Origin: an uncultured Muribaculaceae bacterium
GTDB taxonomy: Bacteria; Bacteroidota; Bacteroidia; Bacteroidales; Muribaculaceae
NCBI GenBank assembly: GCA_910584055.1
Contig: CAJTZS010000014.1
Span: 1 to 64,000, forward strand
DNA: 64,000 nt
Direction of reading: 5' to 3'
Numbering within the stretch: position 1 is the stretch's first letter; the number at the start of each line of letters is the position of its first letter. Under the pieces are notes generated by a model. That model had not been told where the DNA came from. It did no database searches and saw nothing but the letters and a program-made list of their open reading frames with translations. Positions 9,388-17,379 of this stretch are shown piece after piece. Made by a program: the position numbers and the translations under genes.

Positions 9388-11091
9388 ATGATGATGGATT
9401 ATTACATTAACATATTTCAGAATCTCATTGCTCATAAAGAGAATGAGATTGTGGAGTATAAGAAGGCGGAGAACAGCTTTGACTTCGATGACTTGGGCAA
9501 GTATTTTTCGGCGTTGAGCAATGAGGCAAATTTGCGTGGGCTGGAGTTCGCGTGGCTGATTTTCGGGTATGATGAGAAGAAGCATCAGATTGTTGGAACT
9601 TCATATAAAGATGGAGAAGGTGCGCTCAACAATCTCAAGCATGATTTTGCGCAGCACACTACCGACGGACAGACGTTCCGCGAGATTGTGCCGATTGAGG
9701 TTGAAGGTAAGCGAATGCTGATGTTCAAGATTCCGGCTTCGCCGCGAAATATCGTGATGAAATGGAAGGGGATAGCATACGGTCGTGATGGCGAGAGTCT
9801 GAAACCATTGAATCAATCGAAGCAGGACGAGATTCGGCGGCAGACACCAGCGCCGGACTGGTCGGCTGAGATTGTGCCAGATGCCACGATTGATGATCTT
9901 GATGAAGTTGCCATAGCAAAGGCCCGGAAGATGTTCAAGAAGGTGCATAGCCGTATTCCGGCGGAAGAAGTCAACCGTTGGTCAACCGAGGAGTTCCTGA
10001 GTAAGTGTGAGCTGATGGTAAACGGCCAACTGACACGAGCCGCCATCATTCTGCTTGGCAAGATGTTCTCTGACAGTAAGCTACGTCCGGCAGTTGCCGA
10101 GGTGACTTGGACGCTCCGCGATGAAAAACAGGATGTGGTGGACTATGAGCATTTCTCTGTGCCGTTCATCCTGACAGTGGATGAGATTCTCGCCAAAATA
10201 CACAACTTGACGCTACGCGAAATGCCGGGCGGCACATTGTTCCCAGACACCATGAAGCAGTATGATGACTATACCATCCGCGAGGCACTCCATAATTGCA
10301 TCGCACATCAGGATTACACATTGCGTCAACGCATTAATTTTGTGGAGAATCCCGGTTTCCTGTATTATGCCAATGGCGGTACGTTTATCCCCGGCACATT
10401 GGAGAACGCTCTTGCCACTAATGGGCCGCAACGCTTCTTCCGCAATGCTTGTCTGTGCAAAGCGATGGTGCATTTCAACATGATTGACACCGTGAGCCGT
10501 GGAATCAAGAAGATGTTCACTGAGCAGATGGAGCGTCGCTTCCCGATGCCCGACTATGAGATAGATAATGAGAAGAAGGAAGTGGCGGTTCGCATCTACG
10601 GCAATGCCATCGACGAGCGATATACCAATATGCTCAAGAACAATGACACACTGACGCTGCATGACTGCATTTCGCTCGATGCCATCCAAAAGGGACACCG
10701 CATTGATGAAGCGGTTGCGCAGGATATGCTTCAGCGTGGACTTATAGAAGGCGAAGCACCCAACTACACTATCTCTTTGAGTGTGGCAAAAGCATCCAAG
10801 CAGCTCCCCGGTTACACCAAAGTGAGAGGACTGGAACGCGACAAGATCAAGCACATGATTCTACAATACATTCAGAATGCCGGTGCCGACGGAGCCAAAC
10901 GCGATGCCATCCTTGAATACCTCGAAGGCACTCTCCCCGGCCGCAACACCAAGGAGCAGAATCAGATATTGCTGAAAAATATTATGGTAGAAATGAGGGA
11001 GGCAGGTCTGATTGATGCCATAGGTAAATTTTGGATAGTTCGCTCTGGCGATAACCCTCCTAAAAAGGATAGTTCATCAAAAAAAGGATAG
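9388..11091 (+). CDS. AlbA_2-domain ATP-binding protein (Schlafen AlbA_2 / HATPase_c_4)
   Basis: A 567-residue protein of the COG2865 type. The N-terminal AlbA_2 nucleic-acid-binding domain runs from about residue 17 (EIVEYKKA) through the LIFGYDEKKHQIVGT stretch. A GHKL-type ATP-binding domain follows, with REALHNCIAHQDY and NGGTFIPGTLENAL. A C-terminal winged-helix-like part ends in a Lys/Ser-rich tail. Such proteins are often called transcriptional regulators or RecG-like ATP-binding proteins and are frequent in defence islands beside type I restriction genes. The stop codon lies inside the stem of a strong terminator, so the last Lys codons are part of the hairpin. Its composition is balanced, unlike the AT-rich cassette upstream, which suggests that cassette was inserted between hsdR and this gene pair. 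Confidence 0.85.
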   Translation: MMMDYYINIFQNLIAHKENEIVEYKKAENSFDFDDLGKYFSALSNEANLRGLEFAWLIFGYDEKKHQIVGTSYKDGEGALNNLKHDFAQHTTDGQTFREIVPIEVEGKRMLMFKIPASPRNIVMKWKGIAYGRDGESLKPLNQSKQDEIRRQTPAPDWSAEIVPDATIDDLDEVAIAKARKMFKKVHSRIPAEEVNRWSTEEFLSKCELMVNGQLTRAAIILLGKMFSDSKLRPAVAEVTWTLRDEKQDVVDYEHFSVPFILTVDEILAKIHNLTLREMPGGTLFPDTMKQYDDYTIREALHNCIAHQDYTLRQRINFVENPGFLYYANGGTFIPGTLENALATNGPQRFFRNACLCKAMVHFNMIDTVSRGIKKMFTEQMERRFPMPDYEIDNEKKEVAVRIYGNAIDERYTNMLKNNDTLTLHDCISLDAIQKGHRIDEAVAQDMLQRGLIEGEAPNYTISLSVAKASKQLPGYTKVRGLERDKIKHMILQYIQNAGADGAKRDAILEYLEGTLPGRNTKEQNQILLKNIMVEMREAGLIDAIGKFWIVRSGDNPPKKDSSSKKG

Positions 11092-11114
11092 TTTTTTGGA
11101 TACTATCCTTTTTT
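11080..11114 (+). terminator. Strong intrinsic terminator overlapping the AlbA_2 gene stop
   Basis: A perfect 13-bp stem (11080-11092 with 11102-11114; core GGATAGT/ACTATCC flanked by A6 and T6) with a 9-nt loop. A/T tracts on both sides make it workable in both directions, which suits the convergent arrangement with the Doc gene. An AAAAAGGATAGTT copy 18 nt upstream duplicates one arm. Confidence 0.85.
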
Positions 11115-11122
11115 ATGGATAT

Positions 11123-11181
11123 TTTACGACTAGAAAATGAGTAGTAGTCGTAAATTACGACTAGTTTTCGTGTAGTAGTCG
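11123..11181. repeat. Tandem inverted-repeat units CGACTAG-N8-TAGTAGTCG
   Basis: Two adjacent copies of CGACTAG-N8-TAGTAGTCG with different 8-nt centres. The first copy extends to 10-bp arms (11123-11132 / 11145-11154). A degenerate third block follows (about 11188-11233), rich in GTGTAG/CTACAC and containing GTGTACTACACG. This is no coding sequence. It may be a protein-binding array or a recombination-related site of the mobile island. Confidence 0.7.
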
Positions 11182-11235
11182 AAAAAAACGTGTTGTAGCC
11201 GTGTAGAAATGAGTAGAAACGGTGTACTACACGAA

Positions 11236-11277
11236 AAAAGGGCAGTGAAAATGTACAGTACTTTCTACTGCCCTTTT
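11236..11277. terminator. Second hairpin between the convergent genes
   Basis: The arms AAAAGGGCAGT (11236-11246) and ACTGCCCTTTT (11267-11277) form an 11-bp perfect stem with a 20-nt loop. A on one side and T on the other give a bidirectional terminator look. From here to the Doc gene stop at 11543 I see nothing further; together with the upstream repeats this fills the ~450-nt gap. Confidence 0.6.
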
Positions 11278-11542
11278 CGGGAGTCATTTTACCTTCTACG
11301 CTCACGTGTCGCTTAAGACACCTTGTTAGTATATTCTCTGTCAGTTATTCTTGTTGATTAGATTAACGAGTGAGTGCCACAAGGGTGTTATCGGCAATGC
11401 GTTTGGCATCATCGCAAATAGAGATAAGACCAATAAGATAGTTCGTATATTGATAAAGTATTATGTATCAGATACTATCTTTCCTCATTTTGTCTTAAAT
11501 ATCACCATGTTAAGTGGTTGTTTCCATTTTGGAAATAACTTA

Positions 11543-12004
11543 TCATTCATCAAAACCTGTTTGTTGGTCATCGATTGCATGGATGATTTCAAGTTTGAGG
11601 GATTCGGGGTAATCCTCGTTCGCCATGTAACAGGTGATGATGCGTTGAAGCAGGTCTTTATCAATGCGTCCGGCGGCAACATGATAGATGATTGCTTCCA
11701 TGCACTGCATGAAGTTGTAGGCGTGCCAATAGTAGCCGTTATGCACGAGGAACCACACTCCGATTGTCAGAGCAACACGTTTGTTAGAGTCTTCGAAATA
11801 ATGGCCGGTACATAAGCCGAATACCAGATATGTCAACTTTTCTACGAATGTCGGATAATACAGGTCGTTCTGCACGAAGTCAAGTACCTTGCGGATGCCT
11901 CCCTCGTCCTTTACGCCTTGCAGACCGCCACCGCTGGCAGCCACAGTCTTGCGGTAAACCACCAACGCCTCATCGTAGTCGATATATTTCAGCTCCTCAT
12001 TCAT
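11543..12004 (-). CDS. Death-on-curing (Doc)/Fic-family protein
   Basis: A 153-residue protein with the Fic/Doc signature HYFEDSNKR at residues 68-76 (consensus HxFxDxNKR; the catalytic His and the phosphate-binding Asn-Lys-Arg are all present). Doc toxins modify EF-Tu by phosphorylation, whereas other Fic proteins transfer AMP. The short length and the early 'GGLQGVKDEGGI' segment fit the Doc class. It overlaps the end of the RhuM-family gene by 8 nt, so the two are translationally linked. No classical small Phd-like antitoxin is seen beside it, so the RhuM protein may serve as its partner or the pair may act otherwise. The toxin role is inferred from family membership. Confidence 0.85.
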   Translation of the reverse strand: MNEELKYIDYDEALVVYRKTVAASGGGLQGVKDEGGIRKVLDFVQNDLYYPTFVEKLTYLVFGLCTGHYFEDSNKRVALTIGVWFLVHNGYYWHAYNFMQCMEAIIYHVAAGRIDKDLLQRIITCYMANEDYPESLKLEIIHAIDDQQTGFDE

Positions 12005-13013
12005 CTTCGGCTTGCTTTAGACGTTTGAGCACTTCGCGGTTGGCTTCAAGAATATTGTCGAAGTCTATCGACGCATCGCCTATAAACTTATCAAACTCGT
12101 CGGGAGTAACCGCACGAAGGTACTCTGCCAGATTTCCGTGCCAAGCATCGCGGAACGCAACATCACGAGATGCCATCTTCGATCTTGCATCATTGATGAA
12201 CGGCTCCATCATAGGAGCAGTGGCCAAATCATCAATGATTGCCTTTACCTCTTCGATGGTCAACAATTTGTTGCCGTTCTCGGAATATCGCTTCTCTATC
12301 TGATGAGCCACCCCATTCTCAAATGAGGATATGCAAAGTAGAACTTCGGCATAGAGCGTGTGACGCACGTTCTCCTCGTTTTGCAGTCGAAGGACAACGC
12401 GATATTCCTTTGCATTTTCCCGGAATACAGCTTTATATATCAAGTCGGTTATCTGTTCATACTTATAAGTGGGAAGCCCATCCACATACTTGCCGACAGC
12501 TTGACTGAAGTTCTTGCGGTAATTCTCGCTTTTTATTGCTGTTGGAAGATAATCACGGTCTCGCCAGTTGATATATTTGGTACCACCTCCGGCACGACCG
12601 TTGATTGTGGCGATCACAATATCAAGTATGCGAGTGCGGAGTTGTTTGGCCCTTTCGCTCTCCGTTAGAAGCATTCCGATGTTTAAGAATGCCCGGAATG
12701 TAAAGAACGATATAATAGTGGTTTTGGTAGGGACATTTATGTCATCACCAATTTGTATCTTAATATTTTTCAGCTCTTTACCTTGACTTAAAAAATATCC
12801 ATTAGCACGAAGTTCATCTCCATACTCCTGCACATAACGCTTAATGGTTCGTTCATCAACGTCATAGAAATCAGCCACCATCTTAGTGGTGAACAGTAGC
12901 TCGTCATGATAATGCAGACCATCAACAGCCAAGTTTTCTCGGATGGTCTGGAGCGCGTAACGGTTATTTAATACGTTCTGCCGTTCGATATTTGATACTG
13001 TAAGGTCGTTCAT
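11997..13013 (-). CDS. RhuM-family (Virulence_RhuM) protein
   Basis: A 338-residue protein recognised by the LTVSNIERQNVLNNRYA N-terminus, a KMVADFYDVDERTIKRYV helix-turn-helix-like segment and the INGRAGGGTKYINWRDRDYLP motif typical of RhuM-like proteins. Members occur widely on mobile elements. Their biochemical role is unsettled, but the HTH-like segment suggests DNA binding. It lies between the integrase upstream (51-nt gap) and the Doc gene (8-nt overlap). A TAATTTTG box ends 4 nt before the ATG, resembling a -7 element placed for leaderless transcription, though no good -33 box accompanies it. A truncated relative with the same N-terminus occurs about 25 kb away. Confidence 0.85.
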   Translation of the reverse strand: MNDLTVSNIERQNVLNNRYALQTIRENLAVDGLHYHDELLFTTKMVADFYDVDERTIKRYVQEYGDELRANGYFLSQGKELKNIKIQIGDDINVPTKTTIISFFTFRAFLNIGMLLTESERAKQLRTRILDIVIATINGRAGGGTKYINWRDRDYLPTAIKSENYRKNFSQAVGKYVDGLPTYKYEQITDLIYKAVFRENAKEYRVVLRLQNEENVRHTLYAEVLLCISSFENGVAHQIEKRYSENGNKLLTIEEVKAIIDDLATAPMMEPFINDARSKMASRDVAFRDAWHGNLAEYLRAVTPDEFDKFIGDASIDFDNILEANREVLKRLKQAEDE

Positions 13014-13064
13014 ATAGCAAAATTAACTCTTTTATTTTGATTACCAACTATGTTGGCTACGTTT

Positions 13065-14300
13065 TCAAAGAGAAATATCCGGCAGGGAGTCGATGGCTTC
13101 ACGTTTGAGTGAATCGACCGCGCGGGTGTATTTCTCGGTGTGCTTGAGTCCGGCGTGGCCGAGCAGTGAGGCGACTGTTTTGATGTTGGCGCCGTTGTTT
13201 AGTAGGTTTACCGCGAAGGAATGGCGGGCACAGTGCCAAGTGATATGTTTGTCGATGCCGGCACGCGCAGTCCAGTGGCGCAGTGCTTTCAGGCACATGG
13301 TGTGTGACGGAAGGGGAAAAATCAGTTGGCTCTTATCTCCGTTTTCCGGTTCGCCCATCAGTTTCAGATGTGTATCACTCAGCGGCATGTTGACCCAGCT
13401 TGCCGAACTGTGTCCGGCGGTCTTGGCTTGATTGAAGCGTAGCAGACGGTTTGAGAAATCGACCTGCGCAAAGGTCAAATCCTTCACATCACAAAAACGC
13501 AGACCGGCATATAGGCAGAACAGAAACGCCCGGCGTATATCAGGATTCTCGTTGGGATAATGCGTCAGTGCGAGTTGCCGAATCTCATCCATCGAGAGAA
13601 TATCCTTTTTGATTTGTTGGCTGTCAATCTTGATTACAACCCCGTCACAGGGATTGCGGAGAAATATTTCGTCCTCAGTGGCTTTCTTGAACACCTTCTT
13701 GAAGCGTTGGAAAAGGGTGTGTGGCCCCTCGCCTGTAAAGCGTGACTGAAGATAATCCGCAAACTCGCGAATCATCTCTTTTGAAATCTGGTCGGGCCGG
13801 ATAGCATCGGCAAAAGCCCGATACTTTTTCTTCTCCTGCAGAAACTCCTTAAAAATGACAAGTCCCCGGCGCATGTGTCGAACATCCGCTTTGGTATAAT
13901 TGTCGATGAAGGTCTGGAAGTAATCAAAAAAATTGATTTCCTCCGGGTGCTTCGCAAGACGTAAGCCGGTCTGTTGTTCCTTAAGTTCCTGCTCCTTCTC
14001 GAAGCGTATCTTCTCCGCCATTTCAAGAATCTCCTTGTTCTGCTGCCGCTCTTTCGGAGTGGTCGGTTTGGAGATGAGATAGAAGGGTAACGACTCTTTC
14101 TTGCGGAGATGGGTGACTTTTTTCTTCGGCTTACCCTTCATGGCTCCCTCGGAATAATACACGGTGTTACCCTCGGAATCCTTGACTACTTCCTCGCTGC
14201 GGCCGAGGTAATATTCAAGATAGAGAGCTATGCGACCATCCTTAAGTTCGCGCTGTTCCAGTTTGGGGTTCTGCTTGGTTTGTTTCTGTAGCTTTGCCAT
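13065..14300 (-). CDS. Tyrosine-type site-specific recombinase / integrase
   Basis: A 411-residue Bacteroidetes-type phage integrase. It has a basic N-terminal arm-binding region, a SAM-like core-binding domain (about residues 115-215) and a catalytic domain with all key residues visible: R268 (AGLRFCD), H356-x-x-R359 (HCARHSF), H382 (LGHAG) and nucleophile Y391 (EKYTRA). It therefore looks catalytically intact. It reads toward the RhuM and Doc genes and away from the unassigned 14.3-14.9 kb interval, as expected when an integrase sits near one end of an integrated element. A -7-like box and clustered GTAC-core motifs lie upstream, suggesting tight control. The last residues (DSLPDISL) reappear in a decayed copy near 38.3 kb. 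Confidence 0.93.
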   Translation of the reverse strand: MAKLQKQTKQNPKLEQRELKDGRIALYLEYYLGRSEEVVKDSEGNTVYYSEGAMKGKPKKKVTHLRKKESLPFYLISKPTTPKERQQNKEILEMAEKIRFEKEQELKEQQTGLRLAKHPEEINFFDYFQTFIDNYTKADVRHMRRGLVIFKEFLQEKKKYRAFADAIRPDQISKEMIREFADYLQSRFTGEGPHTLFQRFKKVFKKATEDEIFLRNPCDGVVIKIDSQQIKKDILSMDEIRQLALTHYPNENPDIRRAFLFCLYAGLRFCDVKDLTFAQVDFSNRLLRFNQAKTAGHSSASWVNMPLSDTHLKLMGEPENGDKSQLIFPLPSHTMCLKALRHWTARAGIDKHITWHCARHSFAVNLLNNGANIKTVASLLGHAGLKHTEKYTRAVDSLKREAIDSLPDISL

Positions 14301-14354
14301 GCGGTGAGAGATTTAAAGTGTTGGATGCCCACTCATGCGCCCGTGAAAGAGGAA

Positions 14355-14463
14355 GTACACCGTGTAAAGAAAAAGTACACCATGAGTACACTCCCAAAGG
14401 GTTTTAATGAGGACACTGCAAAGTTAGGAAAAATATCCGAAACAAGGTGTACTAAAAGTGTAC
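14355..14463 (-). promoter_or_regulatory. Integrase upstream region: -7-like box and five GTACAC/GTGTAC motifs
   Basis: Three GTACAC copies (14355-14360, 14375-14380, 14386-14391) and two GTGTAC copies (14447-14452, 14458-14463) surround a minus-strand TAACTTTG box (14419-14426, matching TAnnTTTG). The two GTGTAC copies fall where the -33 region should lie and the other three fall downstream of the expected start site. The layout suits a repressor or activator array, or integrase arm-type sites. Confidence 0.5.
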
Positions 14464-14596
14464 TAAATGCAAAAATAATGGCAAGAATCGCCTAATAGGA
14501 GAAAATACCAAAATTATAATCATCTGAAATATTGGTAATTCGTTTCCCTAGCATTCTCATATTTTCACGATTTAGTGCCTGTTCTGGGCACCCTTT

Positions 14597-14635
14597 AAAA
14601 CCGTAGATATCTAAATGTCAGACATCTACGGTTTT
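14597..14635. terminator. 12-bp perfect hairpin AAAACCGTAGAT/ATCTACGGTTTT
   Basis: The arms at 14597-14608 and 14624-14635 are perfectly complementary with a 15-nt loop. The A4...T4 ends give a bidirectional terminator form. It stands directly after GTGCC-N7-GGCAC, itself a short inverted repeat. Confidence 0.65.
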
Positions 14636-14659
14636 GCTATTCCCGTTTTTGACTACCAA

Positions 14660-14700
14660 ATGACTACGAGTTGAGAATTTAGGAAATTTTTCGTAGTCAT
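14660..14700. repeat. Inverted repeat ATGACTACGA ... TCGTAGTCAT
   Basis: Perfect 10-bp arms (14660-14669 and 14691-14700) separated by 21 nt. The GTAGTC core recalls the TAGTCG arms of the repeats at 11.12-11.18 kb on the other side of the integrase module, so both may be recognised by the same protein. Its role is unknown. Confidence 0.5.
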
Positions 14701-14879
14701 TTTCAGGCGACCAAAGCATTTTCCACAACGCTAATGGTTTGTGTTTTAATCTATTACGATTGTGCTAATTTTTTAATGTGCCGAACACAGACTTGAACCA
14801 CCAAAACTATAGCTCAAGCACAAATCGTCAATTGCACATAATATATGTTAATCAGCTGCTTGTAAGCCATACACCGCAG

Positions 14880-14905
14880 ACACCCCGGAAATTATTCCGA
14901 GGTGT
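14880..14905 (-). terminator. Hairpin at the end of the envelope operon
   Basis: ACACC-C-CGGAA (14880-14890) pairs with TTCCG-A-GGTGT (14895-14905), 11 positions with one mismatch and a 4-nt loop, 20 nt beyond the stop of the 817-residue lipoprotein. The T tract is weak on the minus strand. Confidence 0.55.
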
Positions 14906-14925
14906 TCTTGTTTTTGCTGTGTTTT

Positions 14926-17379
14926 TCAAGATCCGATGCGGTAGCCTTGCTGGGTCCAGGATGAGGGATCGGCGTAGTCGAAGACCGGCCACCATTCGGT
15001 GTTGTCGTCATAGATTACTTCGTATTCGTCGAGGATTACTTTCCTGGCAGTGGGATCGACGGATGTCTGCATGTAGGGGTCATCGTACCATAGAGTCACT
15101 TTGGCTTTGTCCACTACTGTCTCGATGAGGTGGTTAATAAGGTAAATGGCCTTTATCCTGCCGCCCTTGGCGCTCCCGACGGAGTAGGTAAAATCCTTTG
15201 CCATCATGCTTCTGCCATAGGAGTCGAAGAATTCAACATTTACATGGACATCCGAAGGTGAAGAGGCCTGGAAGAAGCATTCTGCATCCATGGCTATTCC
15301 ATCAAGACAGTATCCGGGCTTGCAGATTTTATCGTCATTCTCGACCCATAGCGTCTCCACGCCATTTATTTGTCCCGAATTTGAATGGTTGGTATATTTG
15401 CAGGGTTTGGCAAAGAAATGCGGTTGATCTTTAATAATATATTCCCCTGAATTCCCTCTTAATCCCATAAAAGCCGGAACGACGTAGAAATATTTGCTCA
15501 TCGGCATCTCAGAGTTATCCAGAGTGAAATCAAATCCATAGTCCTCACCGAATCTCAGGTAACTATATGCGCGATAGTTGTGCGTTTCTTCGCTCGTCTT
15601 GGCGGCCTTTATGAAATTGAAATTCTCATCGTAGATTAAGAGTTCGAGCTCCGAATACTCCTTGATTAAATCATCAACAGTGCTAAACCATCCTATTTTG
15701 CCGGGATGTGGTATCGAGACGGTTCCATGATAGGACTTTTTACCCTGATCATAAGTCTGCGTATAATTCATGACCGGGAATACACTATCGGCACTGCGCC
15801 AGAGAACCATAGACCCTTCTGCCCACTTCATCGAAGCGGCAGCATGTTTAAACCAGTCGGCGTATTCAACTAAATCGCCGATGATGGCGCCGACCTTCAT
15901 ATCAGTAGACACGCCAACGGCAAGGGTGCCCTTCCATTCTTCAAGACTTTTATCTGTAGCACTATAGGTTATCTCATAATACCTGTCAGTAGCTTTAAGT
16001 TCAGAAGGCTTTGAACTGCCCGCGTCATTATCCATTTTATGCGTCATGGATACATCGAGATTGATTCTGAGGGGTGAGATATCCATTGTTGCAGCGCCCA
16101 ATGTAAAGCCAAGGTCAAAATGAAGAAAGAATCTTGATGCATATTGAAACATTGAATTTGAGAGTTCTTTCTTTAGATTGGGATCCCTGACATCTATATT
16201 TTTGGAGCGATTGACGGTGGTCTCGTAGTCTTTGCTTGTCTTCATGTTCCATTTGAAAAGTTCGGTTTTAATAGCTCCTTCGTAACGGAAGGCTTTATCG
16301 CCTTTGACTTTGACGGCTTCATCCACAGCTGCCGCAAAGTTGAAGTCAACACAAAGTTTAGCCACATAGACATCCAAGCCTATAGATGGCATCCCATAGG
16401 GAATCGGAATGGCTAATTCCAACATCTTCCATTCGTTTTTATGAAGGATTCCATCGGCAGGTACCGTCATGCCTGTAGAGCCGGCAATCCCGCAAGCGGA
16501 CCATTCGTCGGCCTCTAGTGCATAAAAAGAAGACACCTGTACAATGTCATTGCTCAATTCAAGATCAAAACCATTCTGAAGACTGAATTTCAACTTAACA
16601 TTCTGATAGCTTGCGAGTCCTATTCGTGTAGCCGAAGACTTGCTGCTGCCGCCACGTTTGATTGAACGATCTGCGAGGGATAACTTATCTACTGTATGTT
16701 CCCATTTATGATATTGAGCAGGATTGATTTCGAATTCATCCACTTTACTTTTGTCGCCGTCCCAAAACGACAAAGAAAACAATGGTTCGGAAGACATTTC
16801 ACCATCATCTGCGCGGGAAAGGGGATTATATCTGGGAACAAGTCGAAAACCTTTCAATTTCCTGCCGTCCCCCGAACGAGATTGTTTTGAATCATCCTCT
16901 TCATAGTCGCCAGCAATACTGGCATCAATTGAAAAGTCAAGCTCTTTGAAAACTTTACTAAGAGGAATTCCATGAGAAGTCAGAAGATATCCTCCCTGGG
17001 ATTCTTCCACGAAGTCAACTTCATCACAAAGGGTAGATTGGAAAAGTTGAGACATAGTCGTGGCGATATATTCACCTCGCCGGGGCAGCATGTCGCCGGG
17101 AATATTCTTCGTAAACAGGATCTCGGTATGGCCCAGCGTGGTGTCGTTACGGCAATATACGATATATGGGACATACTTCTCGTTGATGACGCGCACGCCA
17201 TCCTGAAACTGGTATGTAACCTCTCCTAATTCGGTCTGTTCCGTACGGGGCGCGGAGAAGCCGTCGCCATTAGGTTCCTCTCCTTCTCCATTGACAGAGG
17301 GTTCGTCAAGAGACAATGTGCAACCGGCAATAGACAGCGCCAGTCCGATTATCAATAATATATGATTGAGTCTTTTCAT
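14926..17379 (-). CDS. Large lipoprotein of unknown function, last gene of envelope operon
   Basis: An 817-residue protein starting with a lipoprotein signal peptide (lipobox LSIAGC, Cys20). It is followed by a Bacteroidetes-type acidic spacer (DEPSVNGEGEEPNGDG) that often goes with surface export. No enzyme motif was recognised. The sequence is rich in beta-strand-like alternation and aromatic residues, suggesting a beta-sandwich surface protein. Its ATG overlaps the stop of the 225-residue lipoprotein by 4 nt (ATGA), and it closes a five-gene minus-strand operon. Working with the 3001-residue protein and the barrel is likely from synteny, but no direct evidence of partnership can be read from the sequence. 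Confidence 0.75.
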   Translation of the reverse strand: MKRLNHILLIIGLALSIAGCTLSLDEPSVNGEGEEPNGDGFSAPRTEQTELGEVTYQFQDGVRVINEKYVPYIVYCRNDTTLGHTEILFTKNIPGDMLPRRGEYIATTMSQLFQSTLCDEVDFVEESQGGYLLTSHGIPLSKVFKELDFSIDASIAGDYEEDDSKQSRSGDGRKLKGFRLVPRYNPLSRADDGEMSSEPLFSLSFWDGDKSKVDEFEINPAQYHKWEHTVDKLSLADRSIKRGGSSKSSATRIGLASYQNVKLKFSLQNGFDLELSNDIVQVSSFYALEADEWSACGIAGSTGMTVPADGILHKNEWKMLELAIPIPYGMPSIGLDVYVAKLCVDFNFAAAVDEAVKVKGDKAFRYEGAIKTELFKWNMKTSKDYETTVNRSKNIDVRDPNLKKELSNSMFQYASRFFLHFDLGFTLGAATMDISPLRINLDVSMTHKMDNDAGSSKPSELKATDRYYEITYSATDKSLEEWKGTLAVGVSTDMKVGAIIGDLVEYADWFKHAAASMKWAEGSMVLWRSADSVFPVMNYTQTYDQGKKSYHGTVSIPHPGKIGWFSTVDDLIKEYSELELLIYDENFNFIKAAKTSEETHNYRAYSYLRFGEDYGFDFTLDNSEMPMSKYFYVVPAFMGLRGNSGEYIIKDQPHFFAKPCKYTNHSNSGQINGVETLWVENDDKICKPGYCLDGIAMDAECFFQASSPSDVHVNVEFFDSYGRSMMAKDFTYSVGSAKGGRIKAIYLINHLIETVVDKAKVTLWYDDPYMQTSVDPTARKVILDEYEVIYDDNTEWWPVFDYADPSSWTQQGYRIGS

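Larger units (their letters stand above)
14301..14925. other. Non-coding interval between integrase and envelope operon; possible element end
   Basis: No convincing gene was found. The interval holds the GTAC motif array, a 12-bp hairpin, a second hairpin with 10-bp arms, and the tract CCGAACACAGACTTGAACC (about 14779-14797). The reverse complement of that tract resembles the 3' part of a tRNA (TTCAAGTC T-loop followed by an acceptor-like strand) without a full cloverleaf. It could be a target-site remnant for the integrase. The interval ends with the hairpin just beyond the 817-residue lipoprotein gene. Confidence 0.4.

Noticed and set aside
11123..11233. CRISPR-like array
   Set aside because: Only two to three short units with 8-nt variable centres and no regular spacers or cas genes; better described as inverted-repeat units.
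11351..11815. Plus-strand open frame of 154 codons in the Doc region
   Set aside because: It mostly mirrors the Doc gene on the opposite strand, which has the complete HxFxDxNKR motif; no family resemblance in this frame.
14776..14800. Complete tRNA gene on the minus strand
   Set aside because: Only a T-loop-like and acceptor-like strand can be matched; the T-stem partner, anticodon arm and D arm are absent.
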